A stretch of DNA of 64,000 nucleotides from Cepaea nemoralis (GCA_014155875.1 JACEFZ010028298.1:1-64000); one strand, 5' to 3'; positions 51,714 through 62,610 are shown, counted from the stretch's first letter. Numbers and translations: made by a program. The notes: generated from the letters alone by a model not told the origin.

Positions 51714-52010
51714 AAGCTTTTACAAGACAGTTCATAAATAAATACACATGTATTGTGTGGTGCAGTAGAAGAAAGAAGTAGAAAATAGAGGATGCACTAG
51801 ACAACATAAAGATGGGAAAGTTGGGCAGTGCTTCAAAGTATACTTGTTCCTGTAGCGAAGCGCTGTCGTCATTTGGAGGTGGCAGTCTCAAATCCCGGTC
51901 GATAACTGTAGCTTTCAATATTTACGTTGTCTAGTTCATTCCCTAGCCTCTACCTCAGTTCTTCTACTTCATTGGGCGTGAAACAATCCGCGTGTGTTTA
52001 TTTATGACTG
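51714..52010 (+). repeat. Palindromic SINE, family E (copy 1)
   Basis: A tRNA-like head lies at 51848-51900 (A-box TAGCGAAGCGC, B-box AGTCTCAAATCCCGG) followed by the SINE body to about 52010 (GTTGTCTAGTTCATTCCCTA ... GTGTGTTTATTTATG). Immediately upstream, 51714-51822 is the same body inverted (CATAAATAAATACACATGTA ... CACTAGACAACATAAA). Arms are roughly 100 bases and about 75% alike by eye. A single-stranded transcript could fold into a long hairpin. Confidence 0.75.
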
Positions 52011-52055
52011 ATATTTCTGTGTTACACTTTTACAATATATGACAAGGAAGGTTGA

Positions 52056-52132
52056 TTTTACAGCCAGTAACGTTTGTTTACAGCTAGTAACTTTTGTTTA
52101 CAGCCAGTAACTTTTGTTTACAGCCAGTAACT
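52056..52132. repeat. 19-bp minisatellite
   Basis: Four units of TTTACAGCCAGTAACTTTTG. Confidence 0.9.
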
Positions 52133-52690
52133 TATATAACATTAGTTAGAACAGGAACCATATCAACCAACAGCTAAAGCGTTCAATATGAGAACATTGA
52201 GATACAAGACGAGAGGATGACCCAGACAGAGTTGGCTAGATGGGGTACAAGAGATATTGAAGACATCAGATATGACATTAGCACAAACAACAGATGAGTG
52301 AAGGACATAACATTACATCTGCCTTCTTTCTGCGACACTTCATGGCAAAAGCCATAGGATAAAAAGAACTTTTGTGTCATGTTTTGTTTTGTTTACTTGG
52401 GTGTTACAATATTATGTTGAGTTATTATCACATAAAATTGTTTTGTGTTTTGGTTTCATTTTGCTGTCATTGCATTTGTTTGTATTGCACTTTCTATCAG
52501 TGTGTAATATTAAATTAATTATTGTTTAAAATTTAGAAATCACGCAACGTTTTGTTTCAATGTGTTGTATCTTTTAGCTTTTAACTGTTCCATTGGTAAC
52601 AATGTGTATTTTCAAGTTAATGTTTGTAAAAGAACTGAACAAATGCATTTTTATTTTATTTTCTTCAGGGGTTAAAATGTGTTTAATAAT
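52133..52690. other. AT-rich spacer, no gene seen
   Basis: No recognised feature. Confidence 0.35.
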
Positions 52691-52699
52691 CAGTTATAA

Positions 52700-52836
52700 C
52701 AGTTTGTAGGCTTGGCCACGTGGTATGGTTGAGACAAGAACATTGAGCTGATCCACGACTCTGGTGATCGAGTGAGATGACAGAACATGACCGTCCACGC
52801 TTACCGGCATGGCATATGATGATGATGATGATCAGT
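52700..52836 (+). mobile_element. RTE-like LINE extreme 3' end
   Basis: GCTTGGCCACGTGGTATGGT, TGAGCTGATCCACGACTCTG and GCTTACCGGCATGGCATATG, then (ATG)n. Only the last 135 bases of the element are present. Confidence 0.85.
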
Positions 52837-52989
52837 GTGTAATATCAAATCAATTTTGGGTGAAAAAAATGTAAAGTTGTGGTTAATATGTTCAAGATAT
52901 TCCATTGTTAACACAGTCCCTTTGCGTGATAAAGTGAACTCTTTGTGAGCACTGTGGCTTTGAAATAGGAGTCGAGGAAGCTAGGCAGA

Positions 52990-53165
52990 AACAAGCTGTA
53001 TATAGATCAAACGTAGAGTCATCTATGGGCTGTATACAGATCAAACGTGAAGTTATCTATGGGCTGTATATAGATCAAACATCAAGCTATATACGGGCTG
53101 TATATAGACCAAACGTTGAGTTATCTATGGGGATGTATAAAGATCAAACTTTGAGCTATCTCCAA
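52990..53165. repeat. 35-bp minisatellite, five copies
   Basis: Units of GGGCTGTATATAGATCAAAC plus GTTGAGTTATCTATG. Confidence 0.9.
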
Positions 53166-53303
53166 CAGATGACAATGCTTTGCCTTCATTTCTCGGTCTC
53201 TGATTGGTCGAACCATTAAACTCCAACCCCATTCTAGACTGACAGGTGGCAGGCAGTATGGTTCACCAGTGATGGACGAAAACTCACCAGCATAGGTGAT
53301 TGG

Positions 53304-54010
53304 TTGTTTGGTTGGTTGATTGGTTAGATGGTTGCCTTGTTGGTTAGATGGTTTGTTTATTGGTTAGATGATTCATTAATTGGTTAGATGATTGGTTAGA
53401 TGGTTTGTTTATTGGTTAGATGATTCATTAATTGGTTAGATGATTGGTTGGTTAGATGGTTTGTTTATTGGTTTGATGATTGGTTGGTTAGATGGTTTGT
53501 TTATTTGTTAGATGATTCATTAATTGGTTAGATGATTGGTTGGTTAGATGGTTTGTTTATTGGTTTGATGATTGGTTGGTTAGATGGTTTGTTTATTGGT
53601 TTGATGATTAGTTGGTTAGATGGTTTGTTTATTGGTTAGATGATTCATTAATTGGTTAGATGATTGGTTGGTTAGATGGTTTGTTTATTGGTTTGATGAT
53701 TGGTTGGTTAGATGGTTTGTTTATTGGTTTGATGATTGGTTGGTTAGATGGTTTGTTTATTGGTTAGATGGTTTGTTTATTTGTTAGATGATTCATTAAT
53801 TGGTTAGATGATTGGTTGGTTAGATGGTTTGTTTATTGGTTTGATGATTGGTTGGTTAGATGGTTTGTTTATTGGTTTGATGATTGGTTGGTTAGATGGT
53901 TTGTTTATTGGTTAGATGATTCATTAATTGGTTAGATGATTGGTTGGTTAGATGGTTTGTTTATTGGTTTGATGATTGGTTGGTTAGATGGTTTGTTTAT
54001 TGGTTTGATG
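53304..54010. repeat. 36-bp array of TGGTTAGATGGTTTG-type units
   Basis: ATGATTGGTTGGTTAGATGG plus TTTGTTTATTGGTTTG, about 18 copies, with higher-order alternation of TTCATTAATTGGTTAG units. Confidence 0.93.
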
Positions 54011-54235
54011 GTGAATTATGCCAGGCAATAAATTGTGCAATATATTGTTGGTGTCTTCATTATTCAAATTTACAACCGGAAAACATTGTTTCGATTGTTT
54101 TGTTAACAAACTGTTCACATTTGAATTGTCTATTTTTTTTTGTTAATAATAAATTGTGTTTTGTTAACAAACTGTTTGTAGTTTTAAATATATCTTTTTA
54201 GTTAATGATATGTCTTTTTTGTTTATATTTTGTGC

Positions 54236-54838
54236 AAATGATCAGACTCAGCTATAGTTCCCTGATCAAATTATCAGACTCAACCATAGTTCAATGATTA
54301 AATGTTCAGACTAAACTATAGTTCAATGATCAAATTGATGTATATAGAAGTGTTGCCACAAGTACACTGCAGGCAGAGTCATCCCGTGGTGATGTACCGG
54401 GAACTGACACAGCAGGTTTGTACACACAAGGGAATAAAAGATCATGAAGTTTAATATCTTGAAATCAAGACAGCTACCAACAATATCAGACTGAGCTATA
54501 GTTCCCTGATCAAATTATCAGACAGGCCTAAAGTTCGTTGGTCAAATTATTAGACGGGACAATAGTTCCTTGGTTAAATTTTTAGACAGTATAGTTCCTT
54601 GGTCAAATTAGCAGACTGGGCAATAGATCTCTTAAAAAATTATCAGACATAGTTATACTTCCCTGATCAAATTATCAGACTAAACTATAGTTCCCAGATC
54701 AAATTATCAGACTAAACTATAGGGCAATGATCAAATTATCAGACTAAATTATAGTACAATGATCAAATTATCAGACTAAACTATAGGTCAATGATCAAAC
54801 TATCAGACTATACTATATTTCTCTGGTCAAATGATCAG
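54236..54838. repeat. 32-bp repeats downstream of the nrf-6-like gene
   Basis: Degenerate GATCAAATTATCAGACTAAA plus CTATAGTTCAAT units at 54236-54340 and 54483-54838, split by 140 bases of other sequence. The array begins 13 bases beyond the nrf-6-like stop codon, so the 3' UTR must run through it. Confidence 0.88.
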
Positions 54839-54850
54839 CCTGGCCACTGG

Positions 54851-54982
54851 TCAAGATGTCTTCTTGCTGCGAATGCGATTTTTAATGACAGCCTCCATGT
54901 GGACGAACGGTTGCTCCACCAACAAGATCATGCAGATGGCCAGGCACCAACTGCCCGCTAGAAGTGAGATGAACCCGAGAGT
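54851..54982 (-). CDS. nrf-6: nrf-6-like final exon
   Basis: Acceptor TATTGCAG|ACTCTC, phase 0. It encodes a last membrane helix ([20 protein letters not shown]), the conserved [13 protein letters not shown] end (compare EAPF..LE in the family) and a basic tail [10 protein letters not shown] with TGA. Confidence 0.85.
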   Translation of the reverse strand, partial: TLGFISLLAGSWCLAICMILLVEQPFVHMEAVIKNRIRSKKTS

Positions 54983-57900
54983 CTGCAATAGACGCATAAT
55001 AAAACATATACAGAGCACATCAGCATTAGTTGTAAGACGAGAGGCCAACTTTGAATGAAAGGAAAGAAGAAATACGGTAAGAAAGAATCTCAGAAGAGAA
55101 AGAAGGAAGGAAGAAAACGATGACAGGCAAGCAAATATAAAACTCTTGCTTTGAATCTGGTACAAGTGAAATTTAATGCCGATCACATGTCAAACTTTAT
55201 TGATACCGCCTCTATGTTCATGTTAACACAAATTATATGCTAGGTTCTAATAACACCTCCCACAATATTGACATTAACACCAATCGTATGTCAGACTTCA
55301 ATGTACCTCCCACACTGTCAACATTAACACCAATCATATGTCACGTTCTAATGACACCTCCCATACTGTCAACATTAACACCAATCATATGTTAAACTTT
55401 AAAGACAGCTCTCCCCCCCCCCTCCCCCAATGTCAACGTTCATGCCACCCCAAAGACACGCTGTTATGACTTCCTTGATTTGTTAAATTGAACGTCAATG
55501 ATGATAGACAGACTGTCAGAAACTTAGAAGAGCTGCTGGAATAACCGTGACAGACAGAATTTGGAATGAGAAAATTAGGTGTGAAACCAATCATGTAATT
55601 CATTAAAGAACAACATATTAAATAGTTTGGCCACCTCACAAGAATGCCCCGGTATCATCTGCCACAAAGAGCCATATTGAAGAAATATAATGCATACAGA
55701 GCAAGGGGGAGATCACGTAAAATATGCAGTGATAGTATCAAGAACAACCTTAGAGAAATGGATACCAACTTACAAAGCGCATTGGACGAAAGAGCATACA
55801 AAAGACCCTTACGTTCTCTCTTCACCTCCCCTTTTTTTTCTTTCCTTAGAAGGGGTGCATAAAAGATCTTTACAACTGTCCCAACATTTCACTGAGGTAA
55901 ATGGAAGAAGATGAACTCAATGATAAACAATAATTTCAGCCACTGCAGACAAACATACCATGTGCTCAAAGGAGACCTTGGTGTTGCTCTCCGTCGACAC
56001 TAGGACCGCTTCCATCAGAATCGGGTGTAGAACGTACACAGCGTAAGTGATCCTTGCCATCGGGATGAACACATTCCAGGACAACACCTTGGCTATGAGC
56101 CCTGCAAGTAACAACACGCATTATCGTTGAGCATTGTTCCGGACATTTCTCTACTGAATGTACATTCCTGCATTTTTCGTTTACAATTTGCCTGTAATCT
56201 AAGGGGAAAAGGGCGAAGCGATGCAAAGACATCATGAACGCCTCAATGTAGAATTCTGGCACTGACCGTGAACATTGGAACAGCATTGCTTCTTATAGCT
56301 CTGACTGGCGTAGTAAAGTTTGTGCAGACACGGTGTCTTTAGAATAGTTTCAAATCGAGGATAGCTTTCCCTAAGCGTGTCATATATGGAGTTTATAATC
56401 TGGGAAGCCACACGGAAGTTTGTCATATATTCAATCAATCATATATTGTCATATATTGGGCACTTTATACTCTGAGAAGCTTATGGGACAGCTTATAATC
56501 TGGGAACTGGGGAGCTTATGGGACAATTTATAATCTGGGAAGCTTACGGGACATTTTATAAACTGGGAAGCTTATGGGACAGTTTATAATCTGGGAAGCG
56601 TGTGGGACAGTTTACAATCTGAGAAGCTTATGGGACAGCTTATAATCTGGGAACTGGGGAGCTTATGGGACAATTTATAATCTGGGAAGCTTACGGGACA
56701 TTTTATAAACTGGGAAGCTTATGGGACAGTTTATAATCTGGGAAGCGTGTGGGACAGTTTACAATCTGGGAATCTTATGGTACAGTTTATAATCTGTAAA
56801 GCTACATAGAAGCGAGCCTAAGGTGGAACAGTGGTTTCTTTGTCGTTCGCTAGCTTGCTAGTACACTTATAGTGCACTGGACTGATTTTTACGTGTGGAT
56901 TAGCTTTTCCTATTACCAGTGTCCCTCGTCATCAGGCGAACCCACTCCGACTTCTAAGGTATTTGTAATTTATGTCCCTAAGTCAAGAATAATAAGTTAA
57001 CATTTTAGTCCATCTGATCCCGCTACCTTGATATCAGCACACCGGATGTTTAAGAACGAACGCTCTTACCCATTCAGAGAGTCACTCAATTTTTAAAGAA
57101 GGAAATAAGACGTCACAGCCAACAAAACACGTCATCGTTTAGTACGTACCTCCTTGACTGTTGCAGCACGTGAAAATGATCCACGAAACAGCCAGAGCCC
57201 ATACAGGACGTGAGAGAGCTTCATACAACGAAGTTTCGAACCCTGACCACAGCCGCCCGCCTTCTTGATACTGGAAGTAGGTGACTTGTGGCAGCAAGAA
57301 GACTGCGGTGAGACACAGCAACCAGCCCACACACAGGGGTGTCTGAGGACATTGGTCATAGCATGATGCAGCGGTGATGATGATAATGGTGATAATGATG
57401 ATGATGATTATGATGATGATGATGATGATTATGATGATAATGGTGATGTTGATAATATGGGTTTGATACCATATGCCCGATGCGCATTAAGATGTGACAG
57501 GGGCTCTTTGCTGTTCTGTCTGTCTGTCTGTCTGCCTTCCTGCCTGCCTGTCTGCCTGTCTATCTATCTGTGACGGTAACAAGGTAGTAATGTTATGAGT
57601 GTGGATGCCACAGAGCAACTTATGGGTGTTTATGTGGTGAAGTTTATGATTATTCTTTGAATCTCCCATATTGCTCCACACTGTTGATTCCAGGGGTTTA
57701 CTTTTATAATGGATCGTCGCCATGGTTATTTCTCGGCTTATTCCTTTTTAAACATTGAGCACAACCCACCACTGGCAACGCTGATCGTATTCTGGTACGA
57801 ACCTAAGGCCTTGTCCACGTCAATGTGGAAGCACTAGACTCGAGTTTCGCTCTCGTTTGAGCTCGTCAGTAGTGCATATCCTTGACCGGACCCGGAAACA

Positions 57901-60900
57901 AACCCAGGATCACTGGCGTGTGACGTGGGTGTGTAACCACTAGACCACGCGGTACACGCTAGACGCAACCAAATTCTCACACTAGAATATCACAACGTCA
58001 CCTGTCGTAGGTTATAGCTCAAAATTTGCCCGATCGCCGCGATTGACATCTGTCATTTGATGTGGCCCCGAATGATCAGGTCTTCTCAGCTGACAAGGCA
58101 CACCAGGCCGCCTAAAGTCCAGCGAGCAATAATCTGTCAACTGTCATTTACTGCCAATATAGTACCTTGCGGTGTATGGCAGAGGGGTCTTTGAGCCTGA
58201 GGAATTAGGGCCGCCTGGCTAGTGCAGTCGCCGCGAACTGTGCAGGTTAGGATTTTCTTTTTGCCCCCGACAAAAAAAAAATTCCCACACCTTACCGGGA
58301 ATTTTTTCTGTCGGGGGCAAAAAGAAAATCCTAACCTGCACAGCAATAATCAATAATGAAATTGATTTATTTGATTGTTTCGGGATTTCAGATTTAAGGA
58401 TTGAGCACAACCTACAACTTGCAATGCTGATCGTCCGGTTCGTTTCCAGGTCCGTTCAAGGATATGCACTACTGACGAGATCAAACGAGAGCGAAAACCG
58501 AGTCTAGTGCTTCCACATTGACGTGGACAAGACCTTAGGTTCGTCCAGAATACGATCAGCGTCGTCAGTTGTGGGTTGTGCTCAATCTTTAAATCTCAAA
58601 TCCCGAAACAACCAAATAAATCAATTATTCCTCTTTGCTGAACACAGATCTTTGTAGTTGGGTATATGTCCTCACGTCGCTGACTGTATCAAGACTTTAC
58701 TTTGGAATCACCGAGTGCCTTTTCATGGTCCAGGTGTACAAACTAGACCTTCCTTCTGAACAATGCCATGACCTATGACACAGTTTAAATCAGGTCATGG
58801 CAGTGGAACATAACCGCAATTGTCAGACTGTTGTTCTGCATCTCCGCCGACTAGTCCATCTGTTCTCTACCTACTTACCCACCAACCTATCGTAAACCAC
58901 GGTGGCGTAGTGTCTACCCGCTCGCCTCCATTCCCAGTGGTCATTGTTTGAATCCGCATCGGGACAGATTTTTAAAATAGACCTGGGCGTTCTGGTCAAC
59001 AACTTAAACTGGACACCACGAAAAGTCTTGGGCAGTAAAAGCGATCGGGGTGCTACTGACCACATCATAGCCGAGCGTCAGTTGATCTGTAATAATATGC
59101 GTCGATCACCATATAGTGATTAAAAATACACCCTGTACCCCTGTCAGTCCGTCCGTCCGTTATTGCCCATGGTGCTATACCCATACAAACAAAGCAATCG
59201 GCATTAAGTGGATGACATGTCAGTGTCACACCGGCCGCCGTTATTTCCCAACACATTTTTTACCAATTTTTAAAATCCTTCTCCATGTGGATTGGAACCC
59301 ATGACAACCGAACCGGCAAGCGAGTGTCTAGCCATTGCTCCCTGAGTAGCCTCATATAGACTAATCGTCATTTGACGGGTGATATGGTGAGTGTCTAGTC
59401 CCTTGCCCAGTCTCCTTGAGTAAATATTAATGGTGTTTGTCCATCAAGTATGATGATGACCATTCATTTCATCCAATGGGGTTGAAGGTATGGAGCCGTG
59501 AGTTCTAAGTTGGCAGATAAGGCCTATTTTGGCTCGAAATGCTCTTTGATAATGTGGGCAAAGAATGTTTATCGTTCCAGGAGGAAGTTCCCCTGCAGTG
59601 GTTTTTCTGTCCAGCCTTTTCTTCACAGCTCTTGTAGTCCTGTTTGCTTTACGAGTGACTACACCCTTGTGTAATGATGTACGCCACAAATTTCGGTCTT
59701 TGGCAGCAGTCTCCCAAATGTCGTGATGAATTCCAAAAGCTTTTAGTGAGATCCTAAAAGTATCTTTAAAGCGTTTCTCTGGCCGCATTGGGGACGTTTA
59801 CCACTGCGCAGCTCGCCGAAAAAAAAAAAAAATTTGTTTAGGGAGCCTGTGATCTGGCATGCGAGTTAAGTGACCAGCCCAGCGAGTCTGATGCTTCATT
59901 AGTAGAGTGTAGATACTGGACATGGACGTTCTTTTTAGGACTTCAGTGTCTGGGATCTTGTCTTGCCATTTAATCTTCAATAGCTTCCTAAGGTAGATTG
60001 TTGGAAATTGTATAGTTTCCTGGCGTGTCGCTGGTAAACAGTCCAGGTTTCACAAGCATATAGCAGTGTGGATAATACGACTGCTTTGTAGACTTTCAGC
60101 TTTGTTTGCAGGCTTATTCCATTTCTGTCCCACACATATAGACCAATAGTCACTCGATGGGTGACGTGATGAGTGTCTCGACGGCCGCCTTTACTTACTA
60201 AAACACGTTCTTGTGCCCATGTTAGGTTACATTACAAACAAATTCCTCGTCTCGACGAGATTCAAACACATGAACATCAGACCGGCAGGCGGGCATGCGA
60301 GCGGTTCCCAAATGGCTGCCTAGATCTCAGTAAATGGACCAGACATGGCGCTCCATTTCCTGGGCTTGTCGTTGACGAAAGTGAGGGAACGATTGACCAT
60401 CTATTGCTCCGTGCATTCAGACCTACAAATTGTGATGGCCGATAAGGAGTAATGAGTGGTGAAACTATCTATCTCACTGAGCGTGCAATGAGCAAGGCGT
60501 CGAACACCCGTCCCACCGCACTCATAGCATTACCAGCGCAGTTTCCCATCAACTTCTCTAATTCGTTCCCTAGCAACGTATTTAGTACTAGCATTGCGTG
60601 TCATTGTAACACAATCTATAAAACGCATGGTACTGTATATTTCAATGTTACATTACGCATTGTAGTGTATTTCCACGGGTACACTGAAATAGACAGAAGC
60701 AACAAATAATCATGGTCAATCCATACCTTCCTCAGGCGAATCTTCTTATCCCCAGAGTAGAGAAGGTAGCCCAGGCCTACTCCTATGGCGTAGACACCCG
60801 CACGGCAGTAAGGTTTCACGTAGACTTCAGAGAAGTAGTCTGTTGTGGCCATTCTGTCAGACAACACCACAAGATCAATATTATGCCGGCCGACTTACTT

Positions 60901-62610
60901 CTCAGGAAATTTACTGGTACGCATTTTCATATACTATTAACATTCGCATTTCTTAGCCTTTCGATGCTCTATTGCAAATATTAGTTCAGTTGTCTCTGCT
61001 GTCTATGATCGCTCTTCAGTCTTGTATACATTACATGAGCCTCACTTGTCTCTGCTGTCTATGACCGATCTTCAGTCTTGTATACATTACATGAGCCTCA
61101 CTTGACTCTGCTGTCTATGATAGCCCATCGGTCTTGTAAAAGTGCCATTTGCCTCACTTTCCCCCAACCCATAACCCCAGCAGGGCATTGGCTAGAGTCT
61201 GTTGACAATGATATACCTGGGTCATTTAAAGGAGACATGACCAACCCAGGCCTATTCCTCGCCATTCTGCACGTGCTGTGAGCTGGGTACATCCGGATAT
61301 GCCTTTCAGCAGATGTGAAGTTCCCGTTCCGGCTTCGCACACCCTGATGGTTTGTGAACTTGGAGAGGGGTAAGGGGAGTTCTGCAACACGAGGAAAAGA
61401 GTTCTTTGTAGTTATACTGAGCCAGTCGTAATGTACGGAAGCGAATCATTGTCAATTAGCAGACAAGTGATAAATTATACGAAGCAAAGAAGATGTGGTT
61501 TTATGAAAGAATTAGGATAATTCATGTAGAAATCTTAAAGTAGTCTAACGCACAGAGAGAACTGGTTACTCGCATCAGACGAAGCAGTCCACATTTTCGT
61601 TGCATTTCATGGGAAGCGGGAATCTGGAATATATCGTCACAACGGCGAAGTTGGAGGGTAGGAGAGACAGAGGGAAACCAAGAGAGAAGATGCTGGACAT
61701 CGAGTTGAGTCATGAACGACGTGACAATAATCGGGGCATTCCAATACGTGTTCCGTCCTCGTCTTCAGCAGCCAGCGAAGTGTCCCAATACTAGTGGTAC
61801 CAGTTGTAGTCTGATTATGTATCCGTCTGACTTCTCCTCAGAGTATTCATTGTCGTCCAGATCCTCTGGTCACTCACTCCCGTTCCATACTTTCCAGGTT
61901 GTGATCTGTTCATCCACGATACACTCATGATTACAAAGGGCCCTGATCACATCTGCCTTATCATGTAACAATATTCCACCCAGCTGTGCAGACCCAGCCA
62001 ATCTGTCCGCTTGCTCGTTTCTCACCACACCAGCATGTCCTGGGGGAAAGGATCTATTAGATGCCCCTTATTTGTAACTTTTTATTAAAGCATGCCACTC
62101 TATATGAAACACGCGTCTAGCCTGTCTCATCATGTTCTATGAATCCGTTACAATCATGGCATGTGTGTGCTGTTTTTTCTCCAGGCAACTGACCGCCGTG
62201 GTGACTGCCTTCAACTCCATTCTCATACTAAATGTCGTGGTATCATATGCCAAACTCTCCTGCACCAAACACAGTCCGTTAATCTTCGCTGTGAACCTCC
62301 ATGCACTTCTTTTGCCTCTTAGCACAGAGTGTCACACGGCATGGACTATAAGAAGTATATACAATACAAGACATCGATACATAAATTGTAATAATCATTT
62401 TTAACACACTGATCTGTTCAAAAATGTTTCTTATTAACTTTACGTGCTAGATTTATCTGTCAGTGAAAACAAAATTGCTTTAAGTTTACGGCAAATATCG
62501 TCCACAGATACCTCATACTATTTCCATTGATCCTTGTGTTGATGGCCATCACTGACACAATCTGTAAGGCAACCACGCAAGTAAGGAGTCCAAATCCCAG
62601 AATAGGGCGG
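54851..62610 (-). CDS. nrf-6: nrf-6-like membrane acyltransferase, last five exons (partial)
   Basis: Exons on the minus strand: 62512-62610, 60727-60853, 57150-57342, 55959-56101 and 54851-54982. All junctions are GT..AG with matching phases (2, 0, 1, 0), giving about 230 residues. The protein has successive hydrophobic segments: [86 protein letters not shown] and [20 protein letters not shown]. The [10 protein letters not shown] ... LSW..F.P..R.TY..Y..HP pattern is typical of the acyltransferase-3 domain of nose-resistant-to-fluoxetine (NRF-6) proteins, multipass proteins linked in worms to lipid transport. The 5' half lies beyond 64000. Acyl substrate unknown. Confidence 0.85.
55195..55425. 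repeat. ~60-bp degenerate repeat in an nrf-6-like intron
   Basis: Four units of ACACCTCCCACACTGTCAAC, ATTAACACCAATCATATGTC and a short variable part. Confidence 0.8.
55540..55875 (+). mobile_element. RTE-like LINE 3' fragment
   Basis: [40 protein letters not shown] and [18 protein letters not shown] correspond to FGHLTRMP...GRPRKRW.DSIK.DL. Inserted in the last nrf-6-like intron. Confidence 0.75.
55959..56101 (-). CDS. nrf-6: nrf-6-like exon
   Basis: Acceptor TTACTTGCAG|GGCTC and donor CACATG|GTATGT. Codes [20 protein letters not shown] and [20 protein letters not shown]. This is the exon partly copied at 42452-42600. Confidence 0.9.
56455..56812. repeat. 28-bp minisatellite
   Basis: Units of GGGAAGCTTATGGGACAGTT plus TATAATCT, about 12 copies. 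A block of roughly 125 bases with AACTGGGGAGC occurs twice. Confidence 0.93.
56820..57090 (-). repeat. tRNA-derived SINE, family D
   Basis: Minus strand: AAACATCCGGTGTGCTGATA, GGTAGCGGGATCAGATGG (B-box region), GACTTAGGGACATAAATTAC and CGCCTGATGACGAGGGACAC. Matches 43165-43430. Confidence 0.7.
57150..57342 (-). CDS. nrf-6: nrf-6-like exon
   Basis: Acceptor GTCCTCAG|ACACCC and donor AAGGAG|GTACGT. Encodes two membrane segments flanking [30 protein letters not shown] (the R-x-x-W motif of the acyltransferase family lies in [11 protein letters not shown]). Confidence 0.9.
57365..57445. repeat. (GAT)n microsatellite
   Basis: Imperfect GATGATGATGATTAT run. Confidence 0.9.
57515..57570. repeat. 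(CTGT/CTGC)n microsatellite
   Basis: CTGTCTGTCTGTCTGCC run. Confidence 0.9.
57730..57968 (-). repeat. tRNA-derived SINE, family F (minus copy)
   Basis: Minus strand head GCGTGTACCGCGTGGTCTAG (A-box TGGTCTAGTGG follows), weak B-box GGTTTGTTTCCGGG, body GGATATGCACTACTGACGAG, GTGCTTCCACATTGACGTGG and tail GTTGTGCTCAATGTTTAAAA. Faces an opposite copy at 58385-58620. Confidence 0.75.
58130..58345 (-). repeat. SINE family 1 with perfect 35-bp inverted repeat
   Basis: The minus-strand family 1 tail (GTACCTTGCGGTGTATGGCA region to TTTGCCCCCGACA) is followed by a partial tail in the opposite direction. CTGTGCAGGTTAGGATTTTC continues to 58272, and its exact 35-base reverse complement lies at 58309-58343, with a 36-base spacer. 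Confidence 0.88.
58385..58622 (+). repeat. tRNA-derived SINE, family F (plus copy, tail-flanked)
   Basis: Begins with an inverted piece of its own tail (TTGAGCACAACCTACAACTT to about 58435), then CGGTTCGTTTCCAGG, the body GGATATGCACTACTGACGAG ... GCTTCCACATTGACGTGGAC, and a forward tail GTGGGTTGTGCTCAATCTTT. Confidence 0.75.
58623..58888. other. Intron spacer
   Basis: No recognised feature. Confidence 0.35.
58890..59118 (+). repeat. tRNA-derived SINE, family B
   Basis: A-box region ACGGTGGCGTAGTGTCTACC, B-box TTGTTTGAATCCGC, body ACAGATTTTTAAAATAGACC, AGTCTTGGGCAGTAAAAGCG and CTGACCACATCATAGCCGAG, end GTCGATCACCATATAG. Confidence 0.7.
59215..59348 (-). repeat. tRNA-derived SINE, family B (head)
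   Basis: Minus strand: CTCAGGGAGCAATGGCTAGA (A-box region), B-box GGGTTCCAATCCAC, then AGGATTTTAAAAATTGG. Confidence 0.65.
59444..60140 (-). pseudogene. LINE C-terminal region with degenerate C2H2 finger
   Basis: Minus strand: [79 protein letters not shown], a frameshift at a 13-base A-run (59820-59832), then [40 protein letters not shown] and [21 protein letters not shown] (first 20: [20 protein letters not shown]). The last block is a C2H2-like zinc finger whose second Cys is Tyr here. The type (W..KI.D.EVL, AGH..RM.D.RLPK) is common in RTE/CR1-like LINEs of invertebrates. Confidence 0.85.
60141..60305 (-). repeat. tRNA-like SINE, family B-like
   Basis: Minus strand: CCCGCCTGCCGGTCTGATGT, B-box GTGTTTGAATCTCG, then AGACGAGGAATTTGTTTG. 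Divergent. Confidence 0.45.
60306..60715. other. nrf-6-like intron, no feature seen
   Basis: Nothing recognised. Confidence 0.35.
60727..60853 (-). CDS. nrf-6: nrf-6-like exon
   Basis: Acceptor GTCTGACAG|AATGG and donor CTGAGGAAG|GTATGG. Encodes [20 protein letters not shown] and [20 protein letters not shown]. The YVKP..R...Y.IGV..GYLL block is a hallmark of NRF-6-type proteins. Confidence 0.9.
61000..61140. repeat. 56-bp tandem repeat, two to three copies
   Basis: GTCTCTGCTGTCTATGATCG, CTCTTCAGTCTTGTATACAT and TACATGAGCCTCACTT, third copy degenerate. Confidence 0.88.
61380..61715 (+). mobile_element. RTE-like LINE 3' fragment
   Basis: [15 protein letters not shown] sequence near 61415, then [40 protein letters not shown] and REKMLDI. 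Decayed, no tail visible. Confidence 0.75.
61725..62340 (-). pseudogene. Jockey/I-like LINE RNase H fragment
   Basis: Minus strand: [48 protein letters not shown], then (62060-61930) [19 protein letters not shown] with frameshifts and [13 protein letters not shown]. The Glu and Asp of RNase H are recognisable; stops break the frame. Confidence 0.8.
62512..62610 (-). CDS. nrf-6: nrf-6-like exon (most 5' in window)
   Basis: Acceptor TTTGTCCAG|CCGCCC and donor ATGAG|GTATCT, chosen over GTATGA eight bases earlier because only it keeps phase with the next exon. Codes [30 protein letters not shown], a membrane helix and loop. Confidence 0.78.
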
